Part shown: positions 25,854 to 34,470 of the stretch, piece after piece | Numbering within the stretch: position 1 is the first letter of the stretch | Layout of the letters: each line of letters starts with the position of its first letter | DNA from: Marinobacter alexandrii | GTDB lineage: Bacteria > Pseudomonadota > Gammaproteobacteria > Pseudomonadales > Oleiphilaceae | Reading direction: 5' to 3' | NCBI RefSeq assembly: GCF_005871205.1 | Contig: NZ_SWKM01000011.1 | Span: 868,001 to 932,000, forward strand | DNA: 64,000 bases | Notes under the pieces: generated by a model | What the model was told of the DNA's origin: nothing | The model's database searches: none | Seen by the model: only the letters and a program-made list of their open reading frames with translations | Program-made: the position numbers and the translations under genes

Positions 25854-27749
25854 TCAGTGAGCGACCTTGCTCTCAGCCGTTGCCCGTTTGCGTGGTGCCG
25901 CGGATTTGCGTGGGGTGGCGCGGCGCTTTTGTCTGACCGGGGTCGGGGGAGCTGGCTCGTTCCGCACGTAGGCCCCGGGTGCTGGCTCGATAACCGGTAG
26001 TGCGCCGTCCTCGACCGTCCGGGCTGGCACTTCGCCACCACCAAACTGTTCAGCCCAGGCGACCCAGTCCGGCCACCAGGAGCCTTCGCACTGTTTGGCG
26101 CCCCGCAACCAGACTTCTGGATCCGGATCATTGTCTTCGTTAAGGCGGTAGCCGTACTTTTTCCGCTCAGGCGGGTTGATGATGCCCGCAATGTGTCCGG
26201 AGCCGCCGAGCACAAACCGCACCGGGCCGCCCAGATTGAGTGAACCCTTGTAACAAGACGTCCAGGGGGCGATGTGGTCCTCAACGGCCGAGGCAAAGTA
26301 GGTTGGGATTTTCACCTTGCCCAGATCAACCGGGGTACCGGCCAATTCAATCGCACCGGGCTCCCGCATACGGTTGTGCAGGTACATGTTGCGCAGGTAG
26401 AAACTGTGCATGGCTGCCGGCATTCGGGTGGCATCTGCATTCCAGTACAACAGGTCAAACGGCGCACTATCACGGCCCATGAGGTAGTTGTTGACGAAGA
26501 ATGACCAGATCAGGCTGTTGGCCCGCAGCATGTTGAAGGCGGTCGCCATCGAAGCGCCATCAAGATAGCCCTGCTTGTCCATGACCTTCTCGAGTTTGTT
26601 GATAGCGTCTTCATCAATGAACACTTCCAGGTCGCCCACGTCTGAGAAGTCCATCAGGCAGTTCAGGAAGGTGGCGCTCTTGACCCGGTCGTCGCCACGG
26701 GCGGCCATCCAGGCCAGGGTGCAGCCGAGCAGGGTGCCGCCGATGCAATAGCCGACCGCATTCAGCTCACGCTCGCCAGTGGTTTCTTCAATGGCGTTCA
26801 TGGCGGCGATGGGACCTTCGAGCATGTAGTCTTCGAAGCTCTTGTGGGCCAGTTCCGGGCCGGGATTCACCCAGGACACCACAAACACCGTGTGGCCCTG
26901 TTCTACCCAGTAGCGGATGAAGGATTTTTTCTCGCCCAAATCGAGGATGTAGTACTTGTTGATCCACGGCGGAATCACCAGCAGCGGCCGGCGGTGCACG
27001 GTGTTGGTGGTTGGCTTGTATTGAATCAGCTGCATCAGCTCGTTCTGGAAAATCACATCGCCCGGCGTGTTGGCCAGGTTCTCTCCCACAGTGAAGGCGT
27101 CTGGGTCCGACATCCGGAACGGCATGGGGCCTGAGCCCTCATCCAGATCCCGCAGCAGGTTGGCCAGGCCTCGTAACAGGTTCCTGCCCCGGGTGCGGAT
27201 GGTTGCCCGTAGCACCTCCGGGTTGCTCAGGATGAAGTTGGTTGGGGCCAGGGCGTCGGTCATCTGACCGGTAAAAAATCGCAGCTTGCGCCGGGTGTGG
27301 TCGTCGAGGCCTCGCACGTCATCAAGAGTATCCATAATCCAGCGAGTGGACAGCAGGTACGCCTGTTTGATGACGCTGTACGCCAAGACCTCATCCCAGG
27401 CCTGGTCGCGGAAACGTCCGTCGTCCGGATCCGGCTCCATCACGCTCAGCGGCTTGTTGCCAATTTGGCTGGCCAGCAGGCCGGACCAGAACTCGGTGGA
27501 GTCCTTGAGCAGCCGCATCTGGGCAAAGAGTAGCGTGTCGGGCTGGGTGGCCAGCCGGCCAGTGAGGGATAAAAAGGGTTTGGCCATGCTCTTGATGCTG
27601 GCCGGATTGGGCTTGCCGCCACGCAATCGCTGCAGGATCGAGCGTGTCAGCAGGCGACTGCCGTGCTTGCCGGCCCTGACCAGTGACCGGCGCACAACGT
27701 TGGGTTCGAATTCTGACGGCGATGGTGACTTGATCGGTTTATCTGCCAT
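25854..27749 (-). CDS. phaC: Class I polyhydroxyalkanoate synthase
   Basis: 631 residues, typical of class I PhaC. The lipase-like box is GYCIGG with catalytic Cys335. Later, EDHIAPW supplies the Asp and GGSGHIAGI the His. The N-terminal region (about 1-210) is the less conserved oligomerisation domain, and PWINKYYILDL is strictly typical. The C-terminus carries an unusual basic Lys/Arg/Ala/Pro tail (about the last 30 residues) resembling histone-like DNA- or granule-binding tails. It polymerises (R)-3-hydroxyacyl-CoA at the granule surface. It lies directly downstream of phaB on the same strand. Confidence 0.95.
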   Translation of the reverse strand: MADKPIKSPSPSEFEPNVVRRSLVRAGKHGSRLLTRSILQRLRGGKPNPASIKSMAKPFLSLTGRLATQPDTLLFAQMRLLKDSTEFWSGLLASQIGNKPLSVMEPDPDDGRFRDQAWDEVLAYSVIKQAYLLSTRWIMDTLDDVRGLDDHTRRKLRFFTGQMTDALAPTNFILSNPEVLRATIRTRGRNLLRGLANLLRDLDEGSGPMPFRMSDPDAFTVGENLANTPGDVIFQNELMQLIQYKPTTNTVHRRPLLVIPPWINKYYILDLGEKKSFIRYWVEQGHTVFVVSWVNPGPELAHKSFEDYMLEGPIAAMNAIEETTGERELNAVGYCIGGTLLGCTLAWMAARGDDRVKSATFLNCLMDFSDVGDLEVFIDEDAINKLEKVMDKQGYLDGASMATAFNMLRANSLIWSFFVNNYLMGRDSAPFDLLYWNADATRMPAAMHSFYLRNMYLHNRMREPGAIELAGTPVDLGKVKIPTYFASAVEDHIAPWTSCYKGSLNLGGPVRFVLGGSGHIAGIINPPERKKYGYRLNEDNDPDPEVWLRGAKQCEGSWWPDWVAWAEQFGGGEVPARTVEDGALPVIEPAPGAYVRNEPAPPTPVRQKRRATPRKSAAPRKRATAESKVAH

Positions 27750-27773
27750 GGTTCCGCTCTTAACCTCGCTCTG

Positions 27774-28517
27774 TTACATGTACACGCCGCCGTTCACATT
27801 GATCTGCTGGCCGGTGATGTAGTCTCCTTCCGCTGCCAGGAAAACCACCGCGCGGGCGATTTCCTCGGGTTTGCCAAAGCGGCCCATGGGCACTCGCGAA
27901 ATGATATGTTGGCGAATGTTCTCGGGCACCTGGGCCAGCATTTCGGTTTCAGTGAAGCCCGGAGCAATGGCGTTAACGGTGATGTTGTACTTGGCCATTT
28001 CCAGCGCCAGGGTCTTGGTGAACGCGATGATGCCGCCCTTGCTGGCAGCGTAGTTGGCCTGGCCGAAGTTGCCGGCCTGGCCGACGAAGGAAGTGATGTT
28101 GATGATGCGACCATACTCCTGGTCCATCATGATTTTTAGAACTTCAGAGCAGGTGGCGTAGACACTCCCCAGGTTGGTGTCCAGGACGTCGTTCCAATCC
28201 TCGTCGGTGAGTTTCTTCATGGACTTGTCTTTGGTGATGCCGGCGTTGTTCACCAGGATATCGATGCGCCCCCATTTCTCATGGACTTGGCGTATCAGGT
28301 TCCGTGCCTCAGGCATCTGGGAAAGGTCGGCTTGGAAGGCCAGAGCCTGCACGCCGGTCGCCTCAATTTCCTTGACGACTTCATCGGCGTCGGACTGACG
28401 TGAACGGTAGTTGATGGCGACGTCGGCGCCGCGCTGGGCTAGCTGAAGTGCAATGTGCCGACCAATGCCACGAGAGGCACCGGTGACGATGGCAACCTTG
28501 CCTTTGAGGTCTTGCAT
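27774..28517 (-). CDS. phaB: Acetoacetyl-CoA reductase (PhaB)
   Basis: 247-residue classic SDR. The cofactor motif TGASRGIGRHIA is near residue 13, with NNAGIT and the catalytic Ser/Tyr/Lys in 'NITSFVGQAGNFGQANYAASKGG'. GFTETEM and GQQINVNGGVYM end the protein as in PhaB. The RSR after the second strand suits NADPH. It makes (R)-3-hydroxybutyryl-CoA, the monomer for the adjacent PhaC. AAGGAGCG lies upstream of the ATG. FabG is the alternative, but context and the C-terminus favour PhaB. Confidence 0.92.
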   Translation of the reverse strand: MQDLKGKVAIVTGASRGIGRHIALQLAQRGADVAINYRSRQSDADEVVKEIEATGVQALAFQADLSQMPEARNLIRQVHEKWGRIDILVNNAGITKDKSMKKLTDEDWNDVLDTNLGSVYATCSEVLKIMMDQEYGRIINITSFVGQAGNFGQANYAASKGGIIAFTKTLALEMAKYNITVNAIAPGFTETEMLAQVPENIRQHIISRVPMGRFGKPEEIARAVVFLAAEGDYITGQQINVNGGVYM

Positions 28518-28552
28518 GAGGCGCTCCTTGCGATCTTCTTGTTGGCTGGCTT

Positions 28553-28580
28553 GAGGGTTTTTGAATATTCAAAATCCCTC
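28553..28580. repeat. 28-bp near-perfect palindrome upstream of phaB
   Basis: The two 14-base halves are complementary except at one position, with core TTTGAATATTCAAA. It lies 36-63 bases upstream of phaB and about 100 bases downstream of phaZ. It could be a repressor operator for phaBC or a hairpin ending the phaZ transcript. It does not look like the published PhaR TGCA-type site. Confidence 0.5.
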
Positions 28581-28684
28581 ATTTCAAGCTAGCAGAGCGC
28601 CCATAAAGCGACAAGAAAACAGCGCAAGGAGAATGCTATGGAGAGTGTTATGGAGAGCTCCAAAGCGAGTGCCAACGAGAGCAC

Positions 28685-29902
28685 TCAGGCGCTGCGGATG
28701 AAGCCCTTTAACTTTGGCGCAATTTCCTCGCGCCAGCGGCTGCCATTGAATACCCCATAATGGCCGGCATCCGGCTGCAGGTGATGCAGACGCCGGGAGT
28801 CCGGCACGTTGACGCACAGATCATGGGCGGCCCGGGTTTGGCCGGGGCTGGAAATGTCGTCCTTCTCACCTTCGATGGTCATCAGCGCGGTATCATGGAT
28901 GGCAGCCGGATTTACCAGACGACCTCGGTGTCTGAAGCAACCGCGGGCCAGGTGAAATTCCTGGAAGACACGCTGGATAGTGTCCAGGTAGTAGGTCGCC
29001 GGCAGATCCATTACCGCCAGGTATTCGTCGTAGAATTCGCGGTGGCGATCGACCTTTTCTGCTTGGTCGTCGCGAATCGATCGGTACAGGCCGCGGTAGG
29101 CATCCACGTGGCGATCGAAATTCATGTTCACAAACCCGGTCAGTTGCAGGAACCCCGGATAAACCTGACGCATGACGCCAGGGTAGGGTGCGGGTACCGG
29201 GTGTACCAGGTTGCGTTTAAACCAGGCCAGGTTGTGCTCGGTGGCCAGTTTGCAGGGGGCAGTGGGATCAATACGTCCGTCGATCGGGCCACTCATCAGG
29301 GCCAGCGAGCGGGGTGTCGACGGGTGGTTGTCCTCGGCCATGATGGCGGTGGCGGCGAGTACCGGTACGACTGGCTGGCAAACCGCCAGTACGTGAGTAT
29401 CCGGCCCCAGGTGGTCAATGAAATCAATGACGTAGTCGATGTAATCGTCGAGGCCAAAATCGCCTGCGGACAACGGTACCTTACAGGCATCGCGCCAGTC
29501 GGTGATGTACACGTCGTGATCGGGCAGCATGGCTTCTACGGTGCCGCGCAGTAATGAGGCAAAGTGCCCGGACAGCGGTGCAACAATCAGTAGTTTCGGG
29601 TCATCGGGCCGGTCCACGTTACGCTCAAAATGCTTCAGCTGCGCGAACGATTTGCGTTTGACGATGGCCTCACTGACTTCAACCTGTTGACCATCGCAGA
29701 TAGTGGATGGCAAATCGAACGCTGGCTTGGGGTAGCGGCGGGTAAGGTCGTTGAACACCTCGTAGGCCGAGGCAATACTCCGAGCGCCTGGCAGCCGGGA
29801 AAAGGGGCTGAGCCGGTGTTGCAGCAAGGTACTCTGGGTGGCGCTCATCATGCGCATCGGCATTAACGCTGCGCGGCTCATTTCGTGGGCAAAGTACATC
29901 AT
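28685..29902 (-). CDS. phaZ: Intracellular polyhydroxyalkanoate depolymerase
   Basis: 405 residues. It matches the PhaZ family of Ralstonia type, which lacks a lipase Ser box and uses a cysteine: Cys175 in 'VLAVCQPVVP'. SGHFASLLRGTVEAMLPDHDVYITDWRDA and 'GYQ'-like distal motifs are typical, and 'EGEKDDIS' plus 'QPDAGHYGVFNG' supply Asp and His. It degrades amorphous granule polymer in the cytoplasm. It precedes phaB and phaC on the same strand, with a palindrome in the gap. There is no signal peptide. Confidence 0.93.
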   Translation of the reverse strand: MMYFAHEMSRAALMPMRMMSATQSTLLQHRLSPFSRLPGARSIASAYEVFNDLTRRYPKPAFDLPSTICDGQQVEVSEAIVKRKSFAQLKHFERNVDRPDDPKLLIVAPLSGHFASLLRGTVEAMLPDHDVYITDWRDACKVPLSAGDFGLDDYIDYVIDFIDHLGPDTHVLAVCQPVVPVLAATAIMAEDNHPSTPRSLALMSGPIDGRIDPTAPCKLATEHNLAWFKRNLVHPVPAPYPGVMRQVYPGFLQLTGFVNMNFDRHVDAYRGLYRSIRDDQAEKVDRHREFYDEYLAVMDLPATYYLDTIQRVFQEFHLARGCFRHRGRLVNPAAIHDTALMTIEGEKDDISSPGQTRAAHDLCVNVPDSRRLHHLQPDAGHYGVFNGSRWREEIAPKLKGFIRSA

Positions 29903-30066
29903 GGTCTTGTCCTGCTTGAGTTCTGGATTGCGGTATCTTCGAGCCGATCCCTTGCCTCATGCACCACCTGACGATCTATTCCGGGTGTTACCGGCAAACA
30001 CCAGACTATCATACTTTGGTCGCTGTCCCTTTGGTAAGCTCTTGGCATCATCCAAGAGGTCTCTCC

Positions 30067-30501
30067 ATGTTTCAAATTCACGTTGAACGCACGCTCGCCA
30101 AGGATGTCGATGCTGTCTTCGAGTCTATTTCCGACCATGCGCGCTACGAGCGGTTTCCCGGTGTTGATAGGTCAGTACTGGTGGAAGAGGGGGCTCAGGA
30201 GAAAAACGGCGTCGGCGCGCTGCGGGTTATCGGCGCGGGGCCGCTGGAGCTGACTGAGCGCATAACCCGGTTCGAACGGCCAACGCTGATGCACTACCGC
30301 ATTGAGAAATCGAGCCCGTTTTCCGTTGAGCACACCCGGGGGGAGATCCAGTTGACACAGGAAGACGAGCGCACTCGTGTCACCTGGATTTCTGAAGGGC
30401 GGGTAAGAGTGCCTATAGTGGGTAAGATGTTCGATCGAATGGCCGCGCGCAGTTTTACCAGGGCATTCAACTCAGTGTTGAAGGCGGTAGAACGGCTTTG
30501 A
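30067..30501 (+). CDS. SRPBCC (START-like) family protein
   Basis: 144 residues. The start at 30067 has AAGAGGT upstream. The product begins MFQIHVERTLAKDVDAVFESISDHARYERF and continues VGALRVIGAGPLELTERITRFERPTLMHYRI, the helix-grip fold of the polyketide cyclase/START superfamily. The long C-terminal helix (MFDRMAARSFTRAFNSVLKAVERL) closes the hydrophobic pocket. It probably binds a lipid-like molecule. It is divergent from phaZ; a role in polymer metabolism is possible but not shown. Confidence 0.8.
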   Translation: MFQIHVERTLAKDVDAVFESISDHARYERFPGVDRSVLVEEGAQEKNGVGALRVIGAGPLELTERITRFERPTLMHYRIEKSSPFSVEHTRGEIQLTQEDERTRVTWISEGRVRVPIVGKMFDRMAARSFTRAFNSVLKAVERL

Positions 30502-30686
30502 CGAGAGTAGCACAGGGCAATTTCACAGTTGTTTTAGTTTCGTTGTCTTGCGAGCGAATGCAGACCGATATAATGCCGCTAATGGTTTCAGTTCCTGTTT
30601 TGGAAACTTGACGAGATTCATGATCTGAACTTCCAAAAGGCGATAACATCTCGTTTCCTAAAAATGTGTTAAAGGATTAACTTCCA

Positions 30687-31337
30687 GTGACGATGTATCG
30701 AAAGTTTGCCGCAGTTGGCCTGAGTGCCGCTTTGTTTTCTGGCTGTGCTGGTCACCAGACTATCAGTTCGAATGACCTGAATGGCATCAAAAAAGTATAT
30801 TTGATTACCGACTCTGCGCAGGTGAAGCTGGACTACCAGGGACCTTCCGTAAGCTGGGGAATGGTGATTGGTGGTGCTATTGGCGGGCTGATAGCGAGTC
30901 AGGACACTGTGAAGGAAACGGATGCCATTGGAGCTTTTCTGGAACAGGAAAATATCCAACTGGTGGCGCATGTACGTGCCAAGCTGATAGAGGATCTGCA
31001 GGACGGTACTACCCGACTGCAGCTCGTCGACAACTACGAAGACAGCGACGCTAGATTATTTCTCGACGTAGTCACCGTCACGTTCCATACCTCCAATCCG
31101 CTGACTACCAGTGTCGAGCCTTTAATCGTCGTAGAGGGATCTCTGGTGCCGAACGGGGGTAGGGCAATCTGGGAGGGTGAGAATAAGACCACGCTCTATA
31201 GCATCGACACAGATAAAGGGCGTAGCCTGCCCGAATGGTTTGTGGAGCCGGACGTGGCGCGCAAAGCCCTTCTGCAAACTGCCGATATTGCGGTAGAAGG
31301 GCTAATGGCCGACTACGCGAGCGCATTGGGAAATTAA
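30687..31337 (+). CDS. Predicted lipoprotein, 216 aa
   Basis: The signal peptide is YRKFAAVGLSAALFSGC with a lipobox ending LFSGC. The GTG at 30687 (AAAGGA ten bases upstream) or the ATG at 30693 may be the start. The mature part has a short Gly-rich hydrophobic segment (WGMVIGGAIGGLIAS) and a beta-rich domain (LFLDVVTVTFHTSNPLTTSVEPLIVVEGSLV). It is unlike any family I can name. It is followed by a convergent terminator shared with the MgtC gene. Confidence 0.6.
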   Translation: MTMYRKFAAVGLSAALFSGCAGHQTISSNDLNGIKKVYLITDSAQVKLDYQGPSVSWGMVIGGAIGGLIASQDTVKETDAIGAFLEQENIQLVAHVRAKLIEDLQDGTTRLQLVDNYEDSDARLFLDVVTVTFHTSNPLTTSVEPLIVVEGSLVPNGGRAIWEGENKTTLYSIDTDKGRSLPEWFVEPDVARKALLQTADIAVEGLMADYASALGN

Positions 31338-31356
31338 GTTCTGCCAGTAAGGAGTA

Positions 31357-31385
31357 AAGGCTGGAGCAGTGAGGCGCCCAGCCTT
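31357..31385. terminator. Bidirectional terminator between convergent genes
   Basis: AAGGCTGG (31357-31364) pairs with CCAGCCTT (31378-31385), with T-rich sequence downstream on both strands. It is placed centrally between the lipoprotein stop at 31337 and the MgtC stop at 31400. Confidence 0.65.
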
Positions 31386-31399
31386 CGGTTCCTTTGGAA

Positions 31400-31852
31400 T
31401 TAATCCTCAATCACTTCGCGCTCGAAGCGGCCGAGCACCATCACAATGATGAGTGCCAGCAAGGTCACCATGCCCGCCAGGGCCAATGTGCCAATACCGC
31501 AGGCCACGCCGATGGCACCTGCGATCCAAATGGAAGCGCCCGTGGTGATGCCCTGAACATTGCCGCGGCTCTGGATAATGCAGCCAGCGCCAAGAAAGCC
31601 GATACCGCCAATGATGCCCTGTACGATGCGAGTGGGGTCGATACGGGCGGATGGGTCGCCTTCAGCTGTGGCAAGCAGGATGTGCATGCCCATGATGATG
31701 AACGTGGCAGCGCCCAACGACACCAGCATGTGAGAGCGCAGCCCCGCCGGTTTGCCCCGCAGTTCCCGCTCAAGTCCCAGCAACAGGGCTAAACCGGCCG
31801 CCGCCAGAAGCCGGATGGCCATTTCCATAAAAGGAATTTCGCTCTCAAACAC
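31400..31852 (-). CDS. MgtC/SapB family membrane protein
   Basis: 150 residues. A GTG start at 31852 with AGGAGG six bases upstream is preferred over the longer frame from 31945. Four membrane helices carry the family motifs LLLGLERELRGKPAGLRSHMLVSLGAATFIIMG and 'GIIGGIGFLGAGCIIQ', then TTGASIWIAGAIGVACGIG. The C-terminal soluble domain of full-length MgtC is absent, so it is the short SapB type. The family influences Mg2+ homeostasis and ATP-synthase activity in pathogens; here a role in envelope or Mg2+ physiology is inference. A Fur- or Mg-type control site was not seen. Confidence 0.85.
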   Translation of the reverse strand: MFESEIPFMEMAIRLLAAAGLALLLGLERELRGKPAGLRSHMLVSLGAATFIIMGMHILLATAEGDPSARIDPTRIVQGIIGGIGFLGAGCIIQSRGNVQGITTGASIWIAGAIGVACGIGTLALAGMVTLLALIIVMVLGRFEREVIED

Positions 31853-32055
31853 TGGCTGCCTCCTGTTTCCTTGCGATGGTGTCCAGGTGCGCGCGTCGCC
31901 CGCCGTCCTGGGATCATGAACCAGTGGAGGAGAGTAGCACCTCAAAGACGCGAAGGCTCTGCCCGGTGCCCCCTTGATACCCGGTGCTCAAGAGGCAGCA
32001 CTATGAAATTGCGCGCTATAATTAAGGGGTAACAACCCGGTCAGGTGGCAACCCC

Positions 32056-32595
32056 ATGCGCGAGAATGACGCCCTCGACTATTGGCACGATCAGGGCCCC
32101 GACTATTTCCGTGAACTCTCTACTTTCGGTGCATTACCGGACGAAGCAGTATTGCGCATGCTCCAGAAGGGCCGCGTGATCAGCCTTGAGGCCGGCGAAC
32201 GCTTGTATTTCAAGGGTGAGAGTAGCGAAGAGTTCTACATCGTTCTCAGTGGCAGGATGAATTCCTGGATGCCAAGGCGCGACGGCGGCTGGACGCTGGC
32301 CCGCTGCCACGAGCCTGGCGACGATATGGGCTTTGTGCCGATGATTGCGCTGGTCGATAGGCCGGCCACAACCGAGGCCGAAGTGGATTCGGTCGTCCTC
32401 GAAATCAGCTGCGGCCAGTTCCTGGATTTGCAGCAGCAAGATCCGGACGTTTTCGGCCTGATGCTGCTGAACCTGGTTCGGGGCATGGCAAGAACCGTCA
32501 TTACTATGGTTTCGATAATGGCTGAGCGGGACTCCCAATTGCACAAGGTGTATGCCAAGGCGCCCAAGTCCATAAAAGGTGACGCAAGAGTATGA
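32056..32595 (+). CDS. Cyclic-nucleotide-binding domain protein without DNA-binding domain
   Basis: 179 residues. The cNMP-binding beta roll runs from about residue 22 (FGALPDEAVLRMLQKGRVISLEAGERLYFKGESSEEFYIVLSGRM) to about 125. The phosphate-binding cassette is degenerate: where CRP has GE(x)5RSA, this has 'MIALVDRPATTEAEVD'. A long helix follows (FGLMLLNLVRGMARTVITMVSIMAERDSQLHKVY), like the CRP dimer helix. The protein ends there without a helix-turn-helix. It is probably a regulatory partner rather than a transcription factor. No partner adjoins it except the MFS gene 125 bases on. Confidence 0.78.
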   Translation: MRENDALDYWHDQGPDYFRELSTFGALPDEAVLRMLQKGRVISLEAGERLYFKGESSEEFYIVLSGRMNSWMPRRDGGWTLARCHEPGDDMGFVPMIALVDRPATTEAEVDSVVLEISCGQFLDLQQQDPDVFGLMLLNLVRGMARTVITMVSIMAERDSQLHKVYAKAPKSIKGDARV

Positions 32596-32720
32596 TATGT
32601 GGACGTTTGTCATTGTGCGGAGCTTTTGTGTTAGGGTTCTCGGGCAAAGGCCTCTTTGCTCACTAATCGCAACCCGAATACAGTGTTGTTTCCGCTGGCA
32701 AGACTGTCGGAGAGGGCGTT

Positions 32721-33983
32721 TTGAAGTCCATTTCGAGCACAAAATTTGCTCTGTTCGGCGCAGCCCTCATTGCGATCAGTTATGGTCTCGCGCGCTTTGC
32801 TTTTGGCCTGTTTGTGCCCCCGATCCGGGCTGACTTAGCCTTGTCGCCCGATCTGATCGGTGTTATTGGTGCCCTGCCGCTGATCAGCTTTGTTTTGGCA
32901 ACATTGGTTGCCCCTTTGGCAGCAGTGCGCCTGGGTGCCCGCAATACTGCGGTGCTGTCTGGCGTTTTTGGTGCCGTCGGGCTGGCTTTGATCAGTCAGG
33001 CTGCCGGTGCTTTATCGTTAGGGGTCGGCGTTTTTGCGTGTGGTATCTGTACCGGTCTGATGATGCCAGCACTTACTGCGGCCATGCAGGTACTGGTGGA
33101 CCGATCTGTGCACGGGCGGGTCAGTTCAGTGATGAACGCGGGCACCAGTATTGGTGTTGCTCTTGCAGTGCCTGCGGTCCTGTTTATGGCAGGAATCTGG
33201 CGTTACGCGTATATGGCGTTTGCTATCCTGGCGGTCATCGGAATGGTTGCGGCCTGGTATGTGATTCCCTCGGTGTCTCGAGTTACACCATCGGATGCGT
33301 CGCCGCCCGCTCCCATTACCACCACGCAGTGGTGGCGGCTGTTCAGGCTCTCGCTATTTGCGTTCGCAATGGGCTTCGTTTCTGCCGCGTATTGGATTTT
33401 TGCTCCAGATCTGGTGGTTACCCTCGGTGAGTTGCCCTCGAGCACGACTGGGTGGTTATGGCTGGCGGTGGGTATAGCTGGACTTGGCGGCGCCGTGGTA
33501 GCCGACCTTGCAGATCGTAACAACCCGCCCATTACCCAAGCACTGATGTTGATGATGCTGGCTACCAGCCTCGCGTTGCTGGCCGCCAGTCCCGACCAAC
33601 TGATCCTGTCCGCTTTTTCCGCGATGGTTTTTGGTTTGGCCTATATGAGTCTGACGGGGCTTTACCTGATGACCGGCATCCGGCTGTTGCCGGGCCGGTT
33701 GTCGATGGGACCTGTATTACCTTTCTTGGCCGTCTCCCTGGGTCAGGCCGCCGGTTCGCCCATTGTGGGCGTGTTGGTGAATAATCTCGGCTATAGTGAC
33801 GCTTTCGCGATCTTCTGTGTTATCGGCATTTTGGTGGCGCTGCTGTCACCCCTGTATCCGCGCTACATTGAAGACGAGTCCAGAGAGACCGCGGAAGAAG
33901 AAACCGGTCTGCAAGCGGCGTACGACTATCAGCTTCAGGACGAAGAGGGCGAACCCTACAGCTACGACAAATCGGCCGACTGA
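32721..33983 (+). CDS. MFS transporter (YbfB/YjiJ-like)
   Basis: 420 residues from a TTG start with GGAGAGGG upstream. Twelve hydrophobic segments are evident. The first loop has LARFAFGLFVPPIRADL, as in YbfB/YjiJ-like proteins, and the second half carries SMGPVLPFLAVSLGQAAGSPIVGVLVNNLGY. A charged cytosolic tail ends the protein. It probably exports small amphiphilic compounds; the substrate is unknown. A DUF4112 gene follows after 17 bases and may be co-transcribed. Confidence 0.85.
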   Translation: MKSISSTKFALFGAALIAISYGLARFAFGLFVPPIRADLALSPDLIGVIGALPLISFVLATLVAPLAAVRLGARNTAVLSGVFGAVGLALISQAAGALSLGVGVFACGICTGLMMPALTAAMQVLVDRSVHGRVSSVMNAGTSIGVALAVPAVLFMAGIWRYAYMAFAILAVIGMVAAWYVIPSVSRVTPSDASPPAPITTTQWWRLFRLSLFAFAMGFVSAAYWIFAPDLVVTLGELPSSTTGWLWLAVGIAGLGGAVVADLADRNNPPITQALMLMMLATSLALLAASPDQLILSAFSAMVFGLAYMSLTGLYLMTGIRLLPGRLSMGPVLPFLAVSLGQAAGSPIVGVLVNNLGYSDAFAIFCVIGILVALLSPLYPRYIEDESRETAEEETGLQAAYDYQLQDEEGEPYSYDKSAD

Positions 33984-34000
33984 CTCCAAAAGGAAACACG

Positions 34001-34456
34001 ATGACGAAGCCAACTGAAGCCAGGCAGAGGGCGATTCTTGAGCGATTGGACAAATTCAGCCGCTTCACCGACAGCAGCATTCGCATTCCCTTCACCAGAT
34101 TCCAGATTGGGGCCGAAGCCGTGATCGGCCTGTTGCCGGTGGTGGGTGACATGGCTGGCCTGGTGTTGTCTGGTTACGTACTGGTGGAAGCGCAACGAGC
34201 GGGAGCCAGCAAGGACGTGAAGCTGCGGATGCTGCGTAACATGGGCATCGATTTTCTCGGCGGCCTGCTGCCCGTGGTGGGCGACGCCTTTGACGCCATC
34301 TACAAGGCCAACACTCGCAACACCCGATTGCTGCGAAACTATCTGGAAGAACAATTGGCGGTGGAGCCGCCTCCGCCGCCATTCCCCTGGATGACCCTGA
34401 TCTGGCTCTCGGTTCTGTTTGCGATCGTTACCGGCGGGCTGTCGCTGGTCCTATAA
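34001..34456 (+). CDS. DUF4112 family membrane protein
   Basis: 151 residues. It has the DUF4112 signature: LERLDKFSRFTDSSIRIPFTRFQIGAEAVIGLLPVVGDMAGLVLS, then LRNMGIDFLGGLLPVVGDAFDAIYKANTRNTRLL. The repeated 'GLLPVVGD' motif marks two related membrane-associated segments. A third hydrophobic helix is at the C-terminus (WMTLIWLSVLFAIVTGG). The family has no known activity. AAAGGAAAC lies before the ATG. Confidence 0.85.
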   Translation: MTKPTEARQRAILERLDKFSRFTDSSIRIPFTRFQIGAEAVIGLLPVVGDMAGLVLSGYVLVEAQRAGASKDVKLRMLRNMGIDFLGGLLPVVGDAFDAIYKANTRNTRLLRNYLEEQLAVEPPPPPFPWMTLIWLSVLFAIVTGGLSLVL

Positions 34457-34470
34457 TCTCTTCCATCAGG

